NCBI RefSeq assembly: GCF_014495845.1
Contig: NZ_CP061080.1
Location: 4,206,001 to 4,270,000 of the forward strand
Direction of reading: 5' to 3'
DNA: 64,000 nt
Source of the DNA: Aquibium microcysteis
GTDB lineage: Bacteria; Pseudomonadota; Alphaproteobacteria; Rhizobiales; Rhizobiaceae
Notes under the pieces: generated by a model
Database searches by the model: none
The model's input: the letters and a program-made list of their open reading frames with translations, nothing else
Told to the model about the DNA's origin: nothing
Shown here: one piece after another, positions 53,711 to 62,654 of the stretch
How the letters are laid out: the number at the start of each line of letters is the position of its first letter
How positions within the stretch are numbered: the stretch's first letter is position 1
Position numbers and translations under genes: made by a program

Positions 53711-53743
53711 GAGCCGGGCCGCGAGGTCCGGCTCTTTTCGTTT
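53711..53743 (+). terminator. Rho-independent terminator of the atpHAGDC operon
   Basis: GAGCCGGGCC and GGTCCGGCTC form a 10-bp stem with one G-T pair around a GCGA loop (53711-53734), followed directly by TTTTCGTTT. It begins 27 bases after the atpC stop. The remaining bases to 53997 hold no gene that I can support. Confidence 0.85.
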
Positions 53744-53997
53744 CGGGCCACGTCGGACTGCGCGGCGCCGCCGACCGCCCTCCCCGCCGCCGCGCACACG
53801 CTCGCCTCTCCTTTGTCCACCTGCCTCGAATGCCGCTTATCCTGTCCACGGACGCACGGCGGAACGCCCGCGACGGCGACGGAAGGGAGAAAAGCATGTG
53901 GCACGGCAAGACAGGGTGCGCGCCATCGGCGCCGGCGATCAGCCGCGGCGACCCCTCGGGGCCGGAAGCGGAGCTGCTGCCGCGTCCCGCGGCCCGG

Positions 53998-54927
53998 CTA
54001 TCGCGCCGCGATGCCGTCGACGAAACCGGCGATCGTGTCGACAAGCCCGCCGACGAGCGGCACGTCCGGATCGCCATACGTGGCGATGTTCGCGGCGCGA
54101 TCGGCGGGAGCATCGGCAAGGACGTGGTTCATGCTCTCGAACCAGCGGCTCGCGACGTCCGCCCGCGCCCCTGCGAGGGCGTCGAAATCCGCGCGGCCGA
54201 CCTGGATGTCCGTCCCGCCGCCGACCACCAGCACCGGCATGTCCACCTCGGTGAGCGCCGCTGCCGGCCGCAGCGCCAGCAGCGAGACCACGAAGGGCTG
54301 GACCGATGGCCGGAACAGTCCCGCGAGCCCGGCGGGCACCGTCTCGACCCGGCGGCCAGCCTCCAGTTCCTGCAGGATCGCCAGTGCTTCTCCGCGGCCC
54401 GGCGGCGGCAGGTTCGCCAGCTGGTCGCGCAGCATCTCTGCCAGCGGGCGCCCGGGGGTCGCCAGAAGCACGAGACCGGAAACGGCGTCCGGCGCCGCTC
54501 GTGTCGCCTCGAGCGCCACCAGGCCGCCCTCGCTGTGTCCGAGCAGCACGAGCGGCCGGCCGGGGCTGCGCGCAGCCGCCCAGGCGGCGACGCTTCGCAG
54601 GTCGTCGACATAGGTCGAAAATGTCACGTCGGCCTCGTTACCGGCCGGCGCGCTTCCCGGAACGCCGCGCTTGTCATAGCGCAGGCTGCCGATACCGCGG
54701 GCCGCGAGGGCATCAGCGAGTTTGCGCAGAGAGGCGGCGGTGACGCCGAACGCGCTGTTGCCATCCCTGTCGGTGGGGCCGGAGCCGGCGATCATCACGA
54801 CGAGCGGGCCGGCCCCCGCGGGGTCGTGGAGCGTCGCGGGGAAGCCTCCTGCGTCCACGGACCGGCCGGCTGCGAAGGCAGCGCAGGCCATCGTCATCGT
54901 CGCCAGGAGAAGGAGAGAGCGCAGCAT
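53998..54927 (-). CDS. Secreted alpha/beta hydrolase (S33-like)
   Basis: A 309-residue alpha/beta hydrolase with a signal peptide at about residues 1-20 (LLLLATMTMACAAFAAG). The oxyanion-side segment IAGSGPTDRDGN is near 47-58, the nucleophile serine in LLGHSEGGLVAL near 127-138, and a histidine in SMNHVLADAP near the C-terminus. The GSGPTDRDGN pattern is common in exported lipase/esterase-like proteins of unknown substrate. It is the last gene of the minus-strand envC-ctpA-deacetylase-rppH series, 15 bases after rppH. Confidence 0.83.
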   Translation of the reverse strand: MLRSLLLLATMTMACAAFAAGRSVDAGGFPATLHDPAGAGPLVVMIAGSGPTDRDGNSAFGVTAASLRKLADALAARGIGSLRYDKRGVPGSAPAGNEADVTFSTYVDDLRSVAAWAAARSPGRPLVLLGHSEGGLVALEATRAAPDAVSGLVLLATPGRPLAEMLRDQLANLPPPGRGEALAILQELEAGRRVETVPAGLAGLFRPSVQPFVVSLLALRPAAALTEVDMPVLVVGGGTDIQVGRADFDALAGARADVASRWFESMNHVLADAPADRAANIATYGDPDVPLVGGLVDTIAGFVDGIAAR

Positions 54928-54942
54928 CGCGGCATGCGCCGC

Positions 54943-55461
54943 TCAGGCCGCGAGATGCCGGAACGCGGCGATCACGTCCTCGTAGACCTTGCGCTTGAAC
55001 GGGACGATCAGTCCCGGCAATTCGTCGATCGGCTTCCAGGCCCAGGCGTCGAACTCGGGGGTGTGGCCGCCGGGCGGCGGGTTGATCCGGATCTCGCTCT
55101 CGTCGCCGTCGAAGCGGAAGGCGAACCAGCGCTGGGTCTGGCCGCGATACTTCCCCTTGAGGGCGACGCCGACGAGCTCCGGCGGCAGGTCGTAGTCGAT
55201 CCAGTCCGGCGCCTCCGCCAGCAACGAGACCGACCTCATGCCGGTCTCCTCGTAGAGTTCGCGCAGCGCGGCGGGATAGGGATCCTCGCCGCGGTCGATG
55301 CCGCCCTGCGGCATCTGCCACAGCTGGACGGCACCATGCATCTCGTCGTTGGGAATGACGATCCTGCGGCCGGCCCAGACGAGACCGGCAGGATTCAGCA
55401 CCATGATGCCGACGCAGGGCCTGTAGGGCAGGCTCATCGGATCGATCGACGCGGTGCTCAT
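54943..55461 (-). CDS. rppH: RNA pyrophosphohydrolase (Nudix)
   Basis: A 172-residue Nudix hydrolase that removes pyrophosphate from the 5' end of mRNA and starts 5'-end-dependent decay. The Nudix box spans residues 53-75, with Gly53-Gly54, the invariant Glu68, Glu71, Glu72 and Gly74 in the REL-YEETG core. The segment [11 protein letters not shown] is typical of the RppH/IalA group in Rhizobiales. It starts 3 bases after the divergent polysaccharide deacetylase gene, with which it is normally linked. Confidence 0.94.
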   Translation of the reverse strand: MSTASIDPMSLPYRPCVGIMVLNPAGLVWAGRRIVIPNDEMHGAVQLWQMPQGGIDRGEDPYPAALRELYEETGMRSVSLLAEAPDWIDYDLPPELVGVALKGKYRGQTQRWFAFRFDGDESEIRINPPPGGHTPEFDAWAWKPIDELPGLIVPFKRKVYEDVIAAFRHLAA

Positions 55462-55464
55462 GTC

Positions 55465-56676
55465 CTATTCCCTCGTGCTGCTCGCCGCCACCGCCGACAC
55501 CGGAACGATCTCGATGCCGCGCTTGCGGACCTCTTTCGCCCACGCGGCCACGGCATCCACCGTCACGTCGAAGGCGGTGCCGGTGCCGACGGCGAAGCCG
55601 CGCGCCCGGGCGGTGGCCTCCAGCTCGTCCAGCTTCGCCAGGATGCTGCCGCGGTCCCGCGTCTGGTCGATGACGACGTCGCCCTGCGCGTAAGGCACGT
55701 CGCTTTCGGCCGCAAGCGTTTCCGCGATGCTGCGGGCGGAGGATCCGTCGTCGAGATAGGAAAGCCCCCGCGCGCCCAGTTCGCGCATGATCGGTGCGAA
55801 GGCCTCGGCATCGGACGTGAAGCGGGCACCCATGTAGTTCATGACGCCGGTGTAGTTGGTCGTGCGCGACAGGACCCAGTAGAGTCTGTCGATGTTCTGG
55901 CGGGCATCGGCCTCGACCGTCAGCGTGTTTCGGCCGGGGTTGACGCGCGGATAGTCGAAGGGCTCGAGCGGCAGTTGCATCATGATCTCGTGCCCCTCCC
56001 GGCGCGCGGTCTGCATCCAGCGCCCGAGGCTGTTGCCCTGCGGCGCGAAGGCCAGGGTCACCTCCGAAGGCAGCTTCCCGATCGCGTCCTGCGTTCCGGA
56101 CTGGGAGAGGCCGAGCCCGCCGACCACCAGCGCGACCCGCGCCCCGCGCGTCCCGGACCACGGCCGCGCATAGACCTCGGCGGCCCTGCGGCCGTCGTGT
56201 CCGCGCACTGGCAGCGGCCCCAGTTCCGACTGCTCGATCAGGGCCCGGTCGGGAAGATGCGCGATCTGCAGGTTCTGGCCGAGCGACGACGGATCGCGGA
56301 TGACGATGACATTGGACGCGGGCTCGGCCGGCGGATTGACGCGGATGACCGACGGTCCGGACGTCCGGGCGCCGTCGGCGGGTGTCGTGCGGAGGGGGAT
56401 GCCCGTCTGCCCGGCCGCGGGTGCTGCAGCGACTTCGTCCGGCGCGGGCGTTACCTCGGCTACGGACGGCTCGTCCGGGATGCGGAAGGGGTCCGGCTGC
56501 AGTGCGATCCCCGCGCCCGCGCTCAGGATGGCGAGTGCCGCGAGGACACCGGCAGCGGCCGATGCCCTCGGCCGGAAGGACCGTCCCGCCGGACGTTCGC
56601 GCCTGTCCTGCCCGAGCGGACGATCGAGTTCCTTTGTCACGGGCGGCTGGCGAGGTCCTGTCGGTGGGGAAGACAA
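55465..56676 (-). CDS. Divergent polysaccharide deacetylase family protein
   Basis: A 403-residue protein with a cytoplasmic head, one membrane segment at about 42-58 (AGVLAALAILSAGAGIAL), a low-complexity Pro/Ala linker to about residue 165, and a C-terminal deacetylase-like barrel. Recognisable pieces are VALVVGGLGLSQSGTQ near 180, EIMMQLPLEPFDYP near 233-246, and YLDDGSSA near 307. The usual metal-binding HxxxH of active NodB enzymes is not evident, as is normal for this divergent group. It lies between ctpA and rppH. Confidence 0.87.
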   Translation of the reverse strand: MSSPPTGPRQPPVTKELDRPLGQDRRERPAGRSFRPRASAAAGVLAALAILSAGAGIALQPDPFRIPDEPSVAEVTPAPDEVAAAPAAGQTGIPLRTTPADGARTSGPSVIRVNPPAEPASNVIVIRDPSSLGQNLQIAHLPDRALIEQSELGPLPVRGHDGRRAAEVYARPWSGTRGARVALVVGGLGLSQSGTQDAIGKLPSEVTLAFAPQGNSLGRWMQTARREGHEIMMQLPLEPFDYPRVNPGRNTLTVEADARQNIDRLYWVLSRTTNYTGVMNYMGARFTSDAEAFAPIMRELGARGLSYLDDGSSARSIAETLAAESDVPYAQGDVVIDQTRDRGSILAKLDELEATARARGFAVGTGTAFDVTVDAVAAWAKEVRKRGIEIVPVSAVAASSTRE

Positions 56677-56715
56677 GAAAAGCGCCGGCGGCGGAGCCGC
56701 CGGCGCGTGATCGGC

Positions 56716-58041
56716 TTACTGCTGGAGAACGGCCTGGTCCGGATTGGGCGGGAACGCCGGATCGGTCTTGGTGCCCTCCAGAAGTTCCTTGGCATAGGCC
56801 AGCTGCAGGTCGTCCTTCGGATCCGGCGGAACGTAGGCCGCGGAGCCCGACCCTTCCTCGTCCTCCTCGGCGCCCTTGATGTGGCCGCGCAGCTCGGACT
56901 CGCCGCGGCTCACGTCGCGACCGAGCAGCTCGTCGGGAAGCGGCTGATCGACGCGGATGTCGGGCGTGATGCCCTTGCCCTGGATCGATTTGCCGGCGGG
57001 CGTGTAGTAGAGCGCGGTGGTCAGCCGCAGCGCCCCGTTCTCCGACAGCGGGATGATGGTCTGCACCGAGCCCTTGCCGAAGGAGCGGGTTCCGAGCACC
57101 GCCGCGCGGCGATGGTCCTGCAGCGCGCCGGCGACGATTTCCGAGGCGCTCGCCGAGCCGCCGTTCACCAGCACGATCACCGGCTTGCCGTCGGTGAGGT
57201 CGCCGGCACGGGCGTCGAAGCGGGTGACGTCCTTGGGGTCGCGGCCGCGTGTGGAGACGATCTCGCCACGGTCGAGGAAGGCGTCGGAGACGCTGACCGC
57301 CTGGTCGAGCAGGCCGCCGGGGTTGAGGCGCAGGTCGAGCACGTAGCCCTTCAGCTTGTCCTCGGGAATCTCCTTGCGGATGGTCGAGATCGCGCTGCGC
57401 AGGTCGTCGAAGGTCTTCTCGGTGAAGGAGGTGATCTTCAGGTAGCCGATGTCGCCCTCGACGCGGTACTTGACCGCCTTCACCTTGATGATGTCGCGGA
57501 TGATCTTGATCTTGATCGGCTCGGTTGCGCCTTCGCGCAGCACCGTGAGCTCGATCGGCGTGTTGACGCCGCCGCGCATGCGGTCGACCGCGTCCGACAG
57601 CGTCAGGCCGCGAACCTCCTCGCCGTCGATATGCGAGATCAGGTCGCCGGCGATGACCCCGGCGCGGGCCGCCGGCGTGTCGTCGATGGGCGTGATGACC
57701 TTGACGAGTTCGTTCTCCATCGTGACCTCGATGCCGAGGCCGCCGAATTCGCCCTTGGTCTGGACGCGCATGTCCTGGGCCGCTTCGGCATTCATGTAGG
57801 ACGAATGCGGGTCGAGCGAGGTGAGCATGCCGTTGATGGCGTTCTCGACCAGCTTCTGGTCGTCCGGCGGCGTCACGTACTGCGCGCGGACCCGCTCGAA
57901 GATGTCGCCGAAGATCGCCAGCTGGCGATAGGTGTCGGAGCCAGCCGCGTTCGCGGTCGAGCTGGGAGACCCGTACACGACGCTCATGGCGGTCGCGCCC
58001 ATCAGAGCGCCCGCGAACAGAAGCGACAATCTACGTACCAT
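56716..58041 (-). CDS. ctpA: Carboxyl-terminal processing protease (S41 family)
   Basis: A 441-residue periplasmic serine protease. The signal peptide covers about residues 1-33, a PDZ domain sits at about 85-170 (GLGIEVTMENELVKVITP), and the catalytic Ser is in NGGSASASEIVAG near 297-309, with the Lys in SFGKGSVQ about 25 residues later. The start at 58041 is chosen because the signal peptide MVRRLSLLFAGALMG begins there; 20 further in-frame codons upstream overlap the envC end. It processes envelope proteins and lies in an operon with envC. Confidence 0.95.
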   Translation of the reverse strand: MVRRLSLLFAGALMGATAMSVVYGSPSSTANAAGSDTYRQLAIFGDIFERVRAQYVTPPDDQKLVENAINGMLTSLDPHSSYMNAEAAQDMRVQTKGEFGGLGIEVTMENELVKVITPIDDTPAARAGVIAGDLISHIDGEEVRGLTLSDAVDRMRGGVNTPIELTVLREGATEPIKIKIIRDIIKVKAVKYRVEGDIGYLKITSFTEKTFDDLRSAISTIRKEIPEDKLKGYVLDLRLNPGGLLDQAVSVSDAFLDRGEIVSTRGRDPKDVTRFDARAGDLTDGKPVIVLVNGGSASASEIVAGALQDHRRAAVLGTRSFGKGSVQTIIPLSENGALRLTTALYYTPAGKSIQGKGITPDIRVDQPLPDELLGRDVSRGESELRGHIKGAEEDEEGSGSAAYVPPDPKDDLQLAYAKELLEGTKTDPAFPPNPDQAVLQQ

Positions 58042-59392
58042 TTCCTGTCCTTCCAGAACTGCGCTCCGCCCACCAAGGCGACGGATCGACGGGTTTTCCA
58101 TCCTTGCGGAACTCTATATAGAGCTCCGGACTGTCTTCGGTACTGCCGAACGCCATCACGCTGGCGAGCCTTGCCTCGCCCATCGTGCCGAGCGGCTCCC
58201 CGGCGAGAACCGACTGACCCAGCGCGACGTTGATCCGATCCATCCCCGCCAGGACGACATGATAGCCATCGCCCGCGTCGAGGATCAAGAGTTGACCGTA
58301 TGATCGGAAGGGGCCCGCGTAGAGAACCACCCCGTCAGCCGGTGAAGTGACGATAGATCCCGATTGTGTTTGAACGGTGTCTCCAAGCATCCGGCTGCCG
58401 ATCGCGTCGGGTTCGCCGAAGTGGCGGATGAACCGTCCCGAGACCGGCAGCGCGACCTGTTTCTTCATGGTTTCGAAGGAGATGCCCGCCTCGAGCCGGT
58501 TCTGCTCCGGGATCGGCCGGCCGGCGGCTTCGGCCTCGCGGCGGGCGCGCTCCTCCTCCGCCTGGCGCGCGGCATCGGCGGCCTTGCGCACCGCGTCGAT
58601 CTCGCCCTCCAGGGCCGTGATCAATTCCTTGAGAGTACCGGCCCTGGCGGCGAGTTCCTCCGTCCGCCGCCGCTCCGCCTCGGCGAATGATTCGTTGCGG
58701 GCGAGAAGCTTGCGCTTCTCGTCGAGAAGGAGGGACAGCCGCTGCTTCTCGTCGGCCTGCTCGCGGATCGTCGCCAGCAACCGCTCCCGCTCCTCCATGA
58801 TCGCCGCGCGCAGCGAAGCGAGTTCGCGGATGTCCGACAAGAGGATCTCGGTCTCCGTGCGCAGTTCCGGCACGACCGCCCCGAGCACGATGGCGCTGCG
58901 CACCGAGGCCAGCGCATCCTCCGGGCGCACCAGGATCGCGGGCGGCGGGTTCAGGCCCATCCGCTGCAGGGCTCCGAGCACTTCCGCCAGAACGGCGCGC
59001 CGTGCCTGCAGCGACAGTCGGATGGAGGCCTCCTGCTCCTTCAGCCCGTCCATCCGCTGCTCGATCGCGGCGACGTCGTCGGCGAGCTTGCGTTCGGTCT
59101 TGGCCGCCTGGACGAGGGCCGCCGTCACGGCCGCATCGTCCTTGCGGACGGCCGCGATCTCGGCGGCGAGTTCGGCCAGCCGCTTCTCCGACAGTGTCAT
59201 CGCCTCGCTGATGCGCCGATATTCCGTTTCCGTCTCGGCGCGACGCGCTTCGAGCACGCTCTCGTCCTCCGCCGCCCGGACGGCCGATGGCGAAAGGGCG
59301 GACAGCGGGATGACGAGCGCAAGCGAAAGGGCGGCGCGCAGGAGGCTGCGCGCCGGTCGTGCCGTTCCATCCCTGGAGTGACGTCCGCTCAT
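58031..59392 (-). CDS. envC: Murein hydrolase activator, EnvC-type (degenerate M23 domain)
   Basis: A 453-residue secreted protein. The signal peptide is at about 1-40, long coiled coils run from about 45 to 305 with many Glu/Arg heptads, and a LytM/M23 fold follows at about 320-450. The zinc ligands of active M23 peptidases are missing: the HxxxD position reads QSGSIV and the HxH positions read GYHVVLAG and ELYIEF. This is the state found in E. coli EnvC, which activates amidases at the septum instead of cutting itself. The stop overlaps the ctpA start by 11 bases. Confidence 0.9.
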   Translation of the reverse strand: MSGRHSRDGTARPARSLLRAALSLALVIPLSALSPSAVRAAEDESVLEARRAETETEYRRISEAMTLSEKRLAELAAEIAAVRKDDAAVTAALVQAAKTERKLADDVAAIEQRMDGLKEQEASIRLSLQARRAVLAEVLGALQRMGLNPPPAILVRPEDALASVRSAIVLGAVVPELRTETEILLSDIRELASLRAAIMEERERLLATIREQADEKQRLSLLLDEKRKLLARNESFAEAERRRTEELAARAGTLKELITALEGEIDAVRKAADAARQAEEERARREAEAAGRPIPEQNRLEAGISFETMKKQVALPVSGRFIRHFGEPDAIGSRMLGDTVQTQSGSIVTSPADGVVLYAGPFRSYGQLLILDAGDGYHVVLAGMDRINVALGQSVLAGEPLGTMGEARLASVMAFGSTEDSPELYIEFRKDGKPVDPSPWWAERSSGRTGNGT

Positions 59393-59537
59393 GACCCCCA
59401 CACTAGGAAGCGTCCGGTTAAGGAAGCATCAACCATAAGGCGGCGGATGCAAGCCCTCCGCGGCCGACGGACGTCCTTGACGCTGCTTTTTGTCGAAAAG
59501 ATGCGGGAGAGGACCGACCGAGGTCGGCCGCGACCGG

Positions 59538-60020
59538 TCAGGCCCGGTGGTAGGGGTGGCCCGAGGCGATCGAGGCGGCGCGGTAGAGCTGCTCGGCCAG
59601 CATCACCCGGGCCAGCTGATGCGGCCAGGTCAGGGCGCCGAAGGAGAGCGTCAGCGCCGCACGCGGCGCGAGGTCCGGCGCATGGCCGTCCGGCCCGCCG
59701 ATCGCGACCACGAGGTCGCGCTGCCCCTTGTCCCGCCATTTGCACAGCCAGGCGGTGAAGTCTTCCGAGCCGATGTTCTTTCCCCGCTCGTCCAGCAGGA
59801 CCAGCGCAGCCCCGTCGGCCAGCAGCCGGTCGAGCTTCGCGGCTTCCTCGCGCTTGCGCTCCGGCGCGTTCGGGCTGCGGGATTCAGGCACCTCGACGAC
59901 GCCCGCCCATTCCAGGCCGACCGCCGGGCCGGCCTTGGCGAAACGGTCGAAATAACGGTCGGCCAGATCCCTCTCGGGGCCGGCCTTCATCCGGCCCACG
60001 GCATGAACGACGATCCGCAT
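59538..60020 (-). CDS. rlmH: 23S rRNA pseudouridine-1915 N3-methyltransferase
   Basis: A 160-residue SPOUT methyltransferase that acts on pseudouridine 1915 in helix 69 of 23S rRNA. The SAM-binding knot is visible as VVAIGGPDGHAPDL and LTWPHQLARVMLAEQLYRA, and the protein ends in GHPYHRA. The ATG at 60020 gives the family start MRIVVHAVGRMK; a 20-residue longer opening lacks conserved residues. It starts 20 bases after rsfS, the usual pairing in many bacteria. Confidence 0.95.
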   Translation of the reverse strand: MRIVVHAVGRMKAGPERDLADRYFDRFAKAGPAVGLEWAGVVEVPESRSPNAPERKREEAAKLDRLLADGAALVLLDERGKNIGSEDFTAWLCKWRDKGQRDLVVAIGGPDGHAPDLAPRAALTLSFGALTWPHQLARVMLAEQLYRAASIASGHPYHRA

Positions 60021-60040
60021 CGCGACCCTTCGGAAACGGC

Positions 60041-60436
60041 TCAGTGAACCGTTTCGTCCTCCATCTCCGGCGTCTGCCACATCTTCTCGAGATTGTAGAA
60101 GTCGCGGACCTCGGGCCGGAAGACGTGGACGATGATGTCGCCGGCATCGATCAGCACCCAGTCGGCGCTGGCGAGACCTTCGACCCGGGCATTGCCGAGC
60201 CCGGCCTCCTTCAGCGCCTTGATCAGGTGGTCCGCGACGGCCGATACATGACGGTTGGAGCGGCCGGAGGCCACGATCATGTAGTCGGCGAGGCTGGACT
60301 TGCGCTGGATGTCGATCGTCACGACGTTTTCGGCCTTCGAATCTTCCAGAGAGTCGAGGACGGTTTTCAGGGCAGGGACGGCGGCGTTGCGGCTCATCCC
60401 GGCTGGCGAAGGCGTGATTTCAGCCTTCTTCACCAA
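60041..60436 (-). CDS. rsfS: Ribosome silencing factor
   Basis: A 131-residue RsfS/YbeB protein that binds ribosomal protein uL14 and prevents subunit joining in slow growth. The core motifs are ADYMIVASGRSNRHVSAVA near residues 50-68 and ADWVLIDAGDIIVHVFRPE near 90-108, with FYNLEKMW close to the end. An upstream extension of about 13 residues before the second methionine (MSRNAAVP) is possible over-annotation. It lies between rlmH and an inserted MFS gene; in many relatives nadD would be directly upstream. Confidence 0.94.
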   Translation of the reverse strand: MVKKAEITPSPAGMSRNAAVPALKTVLDSLEDSKAENVVTIDIQRKSSLADYMIVASGRSNRHVSAVADHLIKALKEAGLGNARVEGLASADWVLIDAGDIIVHVFRPEVRDFYNLEKMWQTPEMEDETVH

Positions 60437-60560
60437 AGCTGTTCTCAGTGTCTTCCCTTTCGCATCAAGAACAACGTGATCGTCGGTCGGCGACAGACGA
60501 TACCCGAAGATAGGCGGAGTCCCCCTGCAGTTTCAAGACAGCCGACGTCGGGCGGTCGTC

Positions 60561-61880
60561 TCAACTGCGCTGGACCGCAGAAGTTCCGGATTCGGCGGGC
60601 GCGAAAGCGAGATCGGCGGCCGGCGGCGCCTGCGCCGACAGGGGCGAGAAGTCGCCGCTGACCTCCGGAGGAACGGCATCCGTCTGGGTCAGCCGCCAGG
60701 CGACGAAGCCGCAGAAGGCCACCGCGATCAGGATGGCGATGCCGATGAAGGCGCCCGTGCCGACGAAGGCGGTCAGCATCGTCGCCAGCCCGGGGATGAC
60801 GAAGCCCGACAGCGACCAGGCGAACAGCATCGTGCTCGACAGGACCACGAGGTCGCCCTTGTCGGCGCGGTCGTTGGCGTGGGCGCTCGAGATCGAATAG
60901 ATCGATTCCGTCGCGCCGCTCCACACCATGTAGACCAGCACCATCCAGCCGAAGGCCCAGCTGTCGGCGCCGATGGCGAGCAGCCCCGCCAGCGCCACGA
61001 GGATCGAGGCCGCGACGAGCACGTAGCGGCGGTCCATCCGGTCCGACAGCCAGCCGAAGGGCAGCTGCACGATCAGCGTGCCGAGCGGCATGGCGAGCAG
61101 CAGGAGCGCGATGGCATTCTTGTCGAAGCCGATGGCGGTCGCATGGATCGGCGCGAAGCCCGCCACCATCATCGACAGGCCGCCCACCGCCAGCATGCCG
61201 GCGAGGCCCACGGGCGAGATCGCCCAGGCGCGGCGCAGCGCGATCGACGCGATCGGCGGCGCCGGCGGCGTGCGCAGGCGCGTCAGGCCGACGGGAACGA
61301 TCGACAGCGCCGCGAAGGTGATGGCCAGCAGCGGCGCGGTGTTCTCCATCGCGTCGATGAAGGCGAGCAGGTAGGAGCCGAGGCCGAGACCGACGATGTA
61401 GCTCATGTAGAAGGTGGCGGTGACGCGGCCGCGGATGGCGTTGCCGACGACGTCGTTCAGCCAGCTCTGGGCGACGATGAAGAGGCCGCAGATGGCGAAG
61501 CCGTAAAGCGCCCGCGCCGCGATCCAGAGCCAGGGGTCGACCATCAGGCCGACCACAACGTTGGACAGGATGATCAGCGCGGAGAACGTCATGAAGGCGC
61601 GGGCATGGCCGACGCGGGTCACGATGCGACCGGTGAGGAAACACCCCGCCATGCCGCCGGCCGACAGGCCGGTGAGGATGAGGCCGGCCCAGGTGGGCGG
61701 AAGACCTTCCGCCCCCAGCCGCACCGGAATGAAGGCGAACATCAGTCCGTTGCCGACCGCCACGAGCGCCGACGACAGGATGACGCTGGTGATGGCGATG
61801 AACGGCGCCGAGATCACCGCGGTGGCGTCGGCGCTGTCGGCGGCATGGTCGGAAGGGGCGGCTGTCATGATCGCCGACAT
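60561..61880 (-). CDS. MFS transporter
   Basis: A 439-residue major facilitator with 12 probable membrane segments and a Pro/Ala-rich cytoplasmic tail. The loop between segments 2 and 3 reads GRIVTRVGHARA, and the equivalent in the second half reads GWLSDRMDRRYV. The pattern is like the YcaD/sugar-transporter-like MFS group in proteobacteria, whose substrates are mostly unknown. The start at 61880 is taken because upstream in-frame codons are Cys/Arg-rich and unlike the family. It interrupts the nadD-rsfS neighbourhood, so it may be a lineage-specific insertion. Confidence 0.88.
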   Translation of the reverse strand: MSAIMTAAPSDHAADSADATAVISAPFIAITSVILSSALVAVGNGLMFAFIPVRLGAEGLPPTWAGLILTGLSAGGMAGCFLTGRIVTRVGHARAFMTFSALIILSNVVVGLMVDPWLWIAARALYGFAICGLFIVAQSWLNDVVGNAIRGRVTATFYMSYIVGLGLGSYLLAFIDAMENTAPLLAITFAALSIVPVGLTRLRTPPAPPIASIALRRAWAISPVGLAGMLAVGGLSMMVAGFAPIHATAIGFDKNAIALLLLAMPLGTLIVQLPFGWLSDRMDRRYVLVAASILVALAGLLAIGADSWAFGWMVLVYMVWSGATESIYSISSAHANDRADKGDLVVLSSTMLFAWSLSGFVIPGLATMLTAFVGTGAFIGIAILIAVAFCGFVAWRLTQTDAVPPEVSGDFSPLSAQAPPAADLAFAPAESGTSAVQRS

Positions 61881-62012
61881 TGATCCATCCGCGACGTCGC
61901 GAAAGCGACAAAAGCGGCAGAAACTGTCCGGATGAGGACGATGCTTCGGCGGCTTCGCGAAACCTCCGCGAAAGAGGGCTGCAGCGCGCCCCCGCAAGCT
62001 CCCGCCTGCCCT

Positions 62013-62639
62013 TCAGCCGTCGTTCCGGGCGAGCCTCAGCGCCGTGGAGGACAGCGAGGACCGCGGTCCGTGAACGAAGGTCCAGGCCGGGGCGCGCATC
62101 CGCGCCAGCCGCGGCGCGCCCTCCTCGTCGACCCGGGCGCGGGCGAAGGTCTTGGCCATGACCGAGGACAGGAAGGCGAGCGTCGAGCCCGGCCGGTCGA
62201 CGACCGCGATCGGGAAGGTCTCGGCGATGGCGCGCCAGCGCTGCCAGCGGTGGAAGGAGGCGAGGCTGTCCGCACCCATGATCCAGACGAAGTCGACGCC
62301 CGGGTTGCGCCGCTTGACCAGCGCCAGCGTGTCGGCCGTATAGCGGATGTGGTGCGCGGCTTCGAAGGCCGTGACTTTCACGCGCGGATCGTGGATCAGC
62401 CCTTCCGAGCCGGCGATCCGCTCGGCCAGCGGCGCGAGGTCCGACGCGCGCTTCAGCGGATTGCCGGGCGTGACAATCCACCAGAGCTGGTCGAGGCGCA
62501 GGCGCCTGAGCGCGATCTCGGCCACCAGCGCATGGCCGGCATGCGGCGGATTGAACGAGCCGCCGAACAGGCCGACCGCCATGCCCTTCTCGACATGCGG
62601 CATGCGCAGGCAGCGCGGCGGGATCCCCGTGTCAGCCAA
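62013..62639 (-). CDS. nadD: Nicotinate-nucleotide adenylyltransferase
   Basis: A 208-residue NadD that transfers AMP to nicotinate mononucleotide in NAD synthesis. The nucleotidyltransferase motif GLFGGSFNPPHAGH is near residues 23-36, WIMGADSLASFHRW near 117-130, and the SSTALR motif (ISSTxIR type) near the end. It starts 15 bases after proA. A second methionine (MPHVEKGMAVG) could also be the start; the first gives about 12 extra residues before the conserved core. Confidence 0.94.
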   Translation of the reverse strand: MADTGIPPRCLRMPHVEKGMAVGLFGGSFNPPHAGHALVAEIALRRLRLDQLWWIVTPGNPLKRASDLAPLAERIAGSEGLIHDPRVKVTAFEAAHHIRYTADTLALVKRRNPGVDFVWIMGADSLASFHRWQRWRAIAETFPIAVVDRPGSTLAFLSSVMAKTFARARVDEEGAPRLARMRAPAWTFVHGPRSSLSSTALRLARNDG

Positions 62640-62654
62640 GGCCGGAGATTTCGC

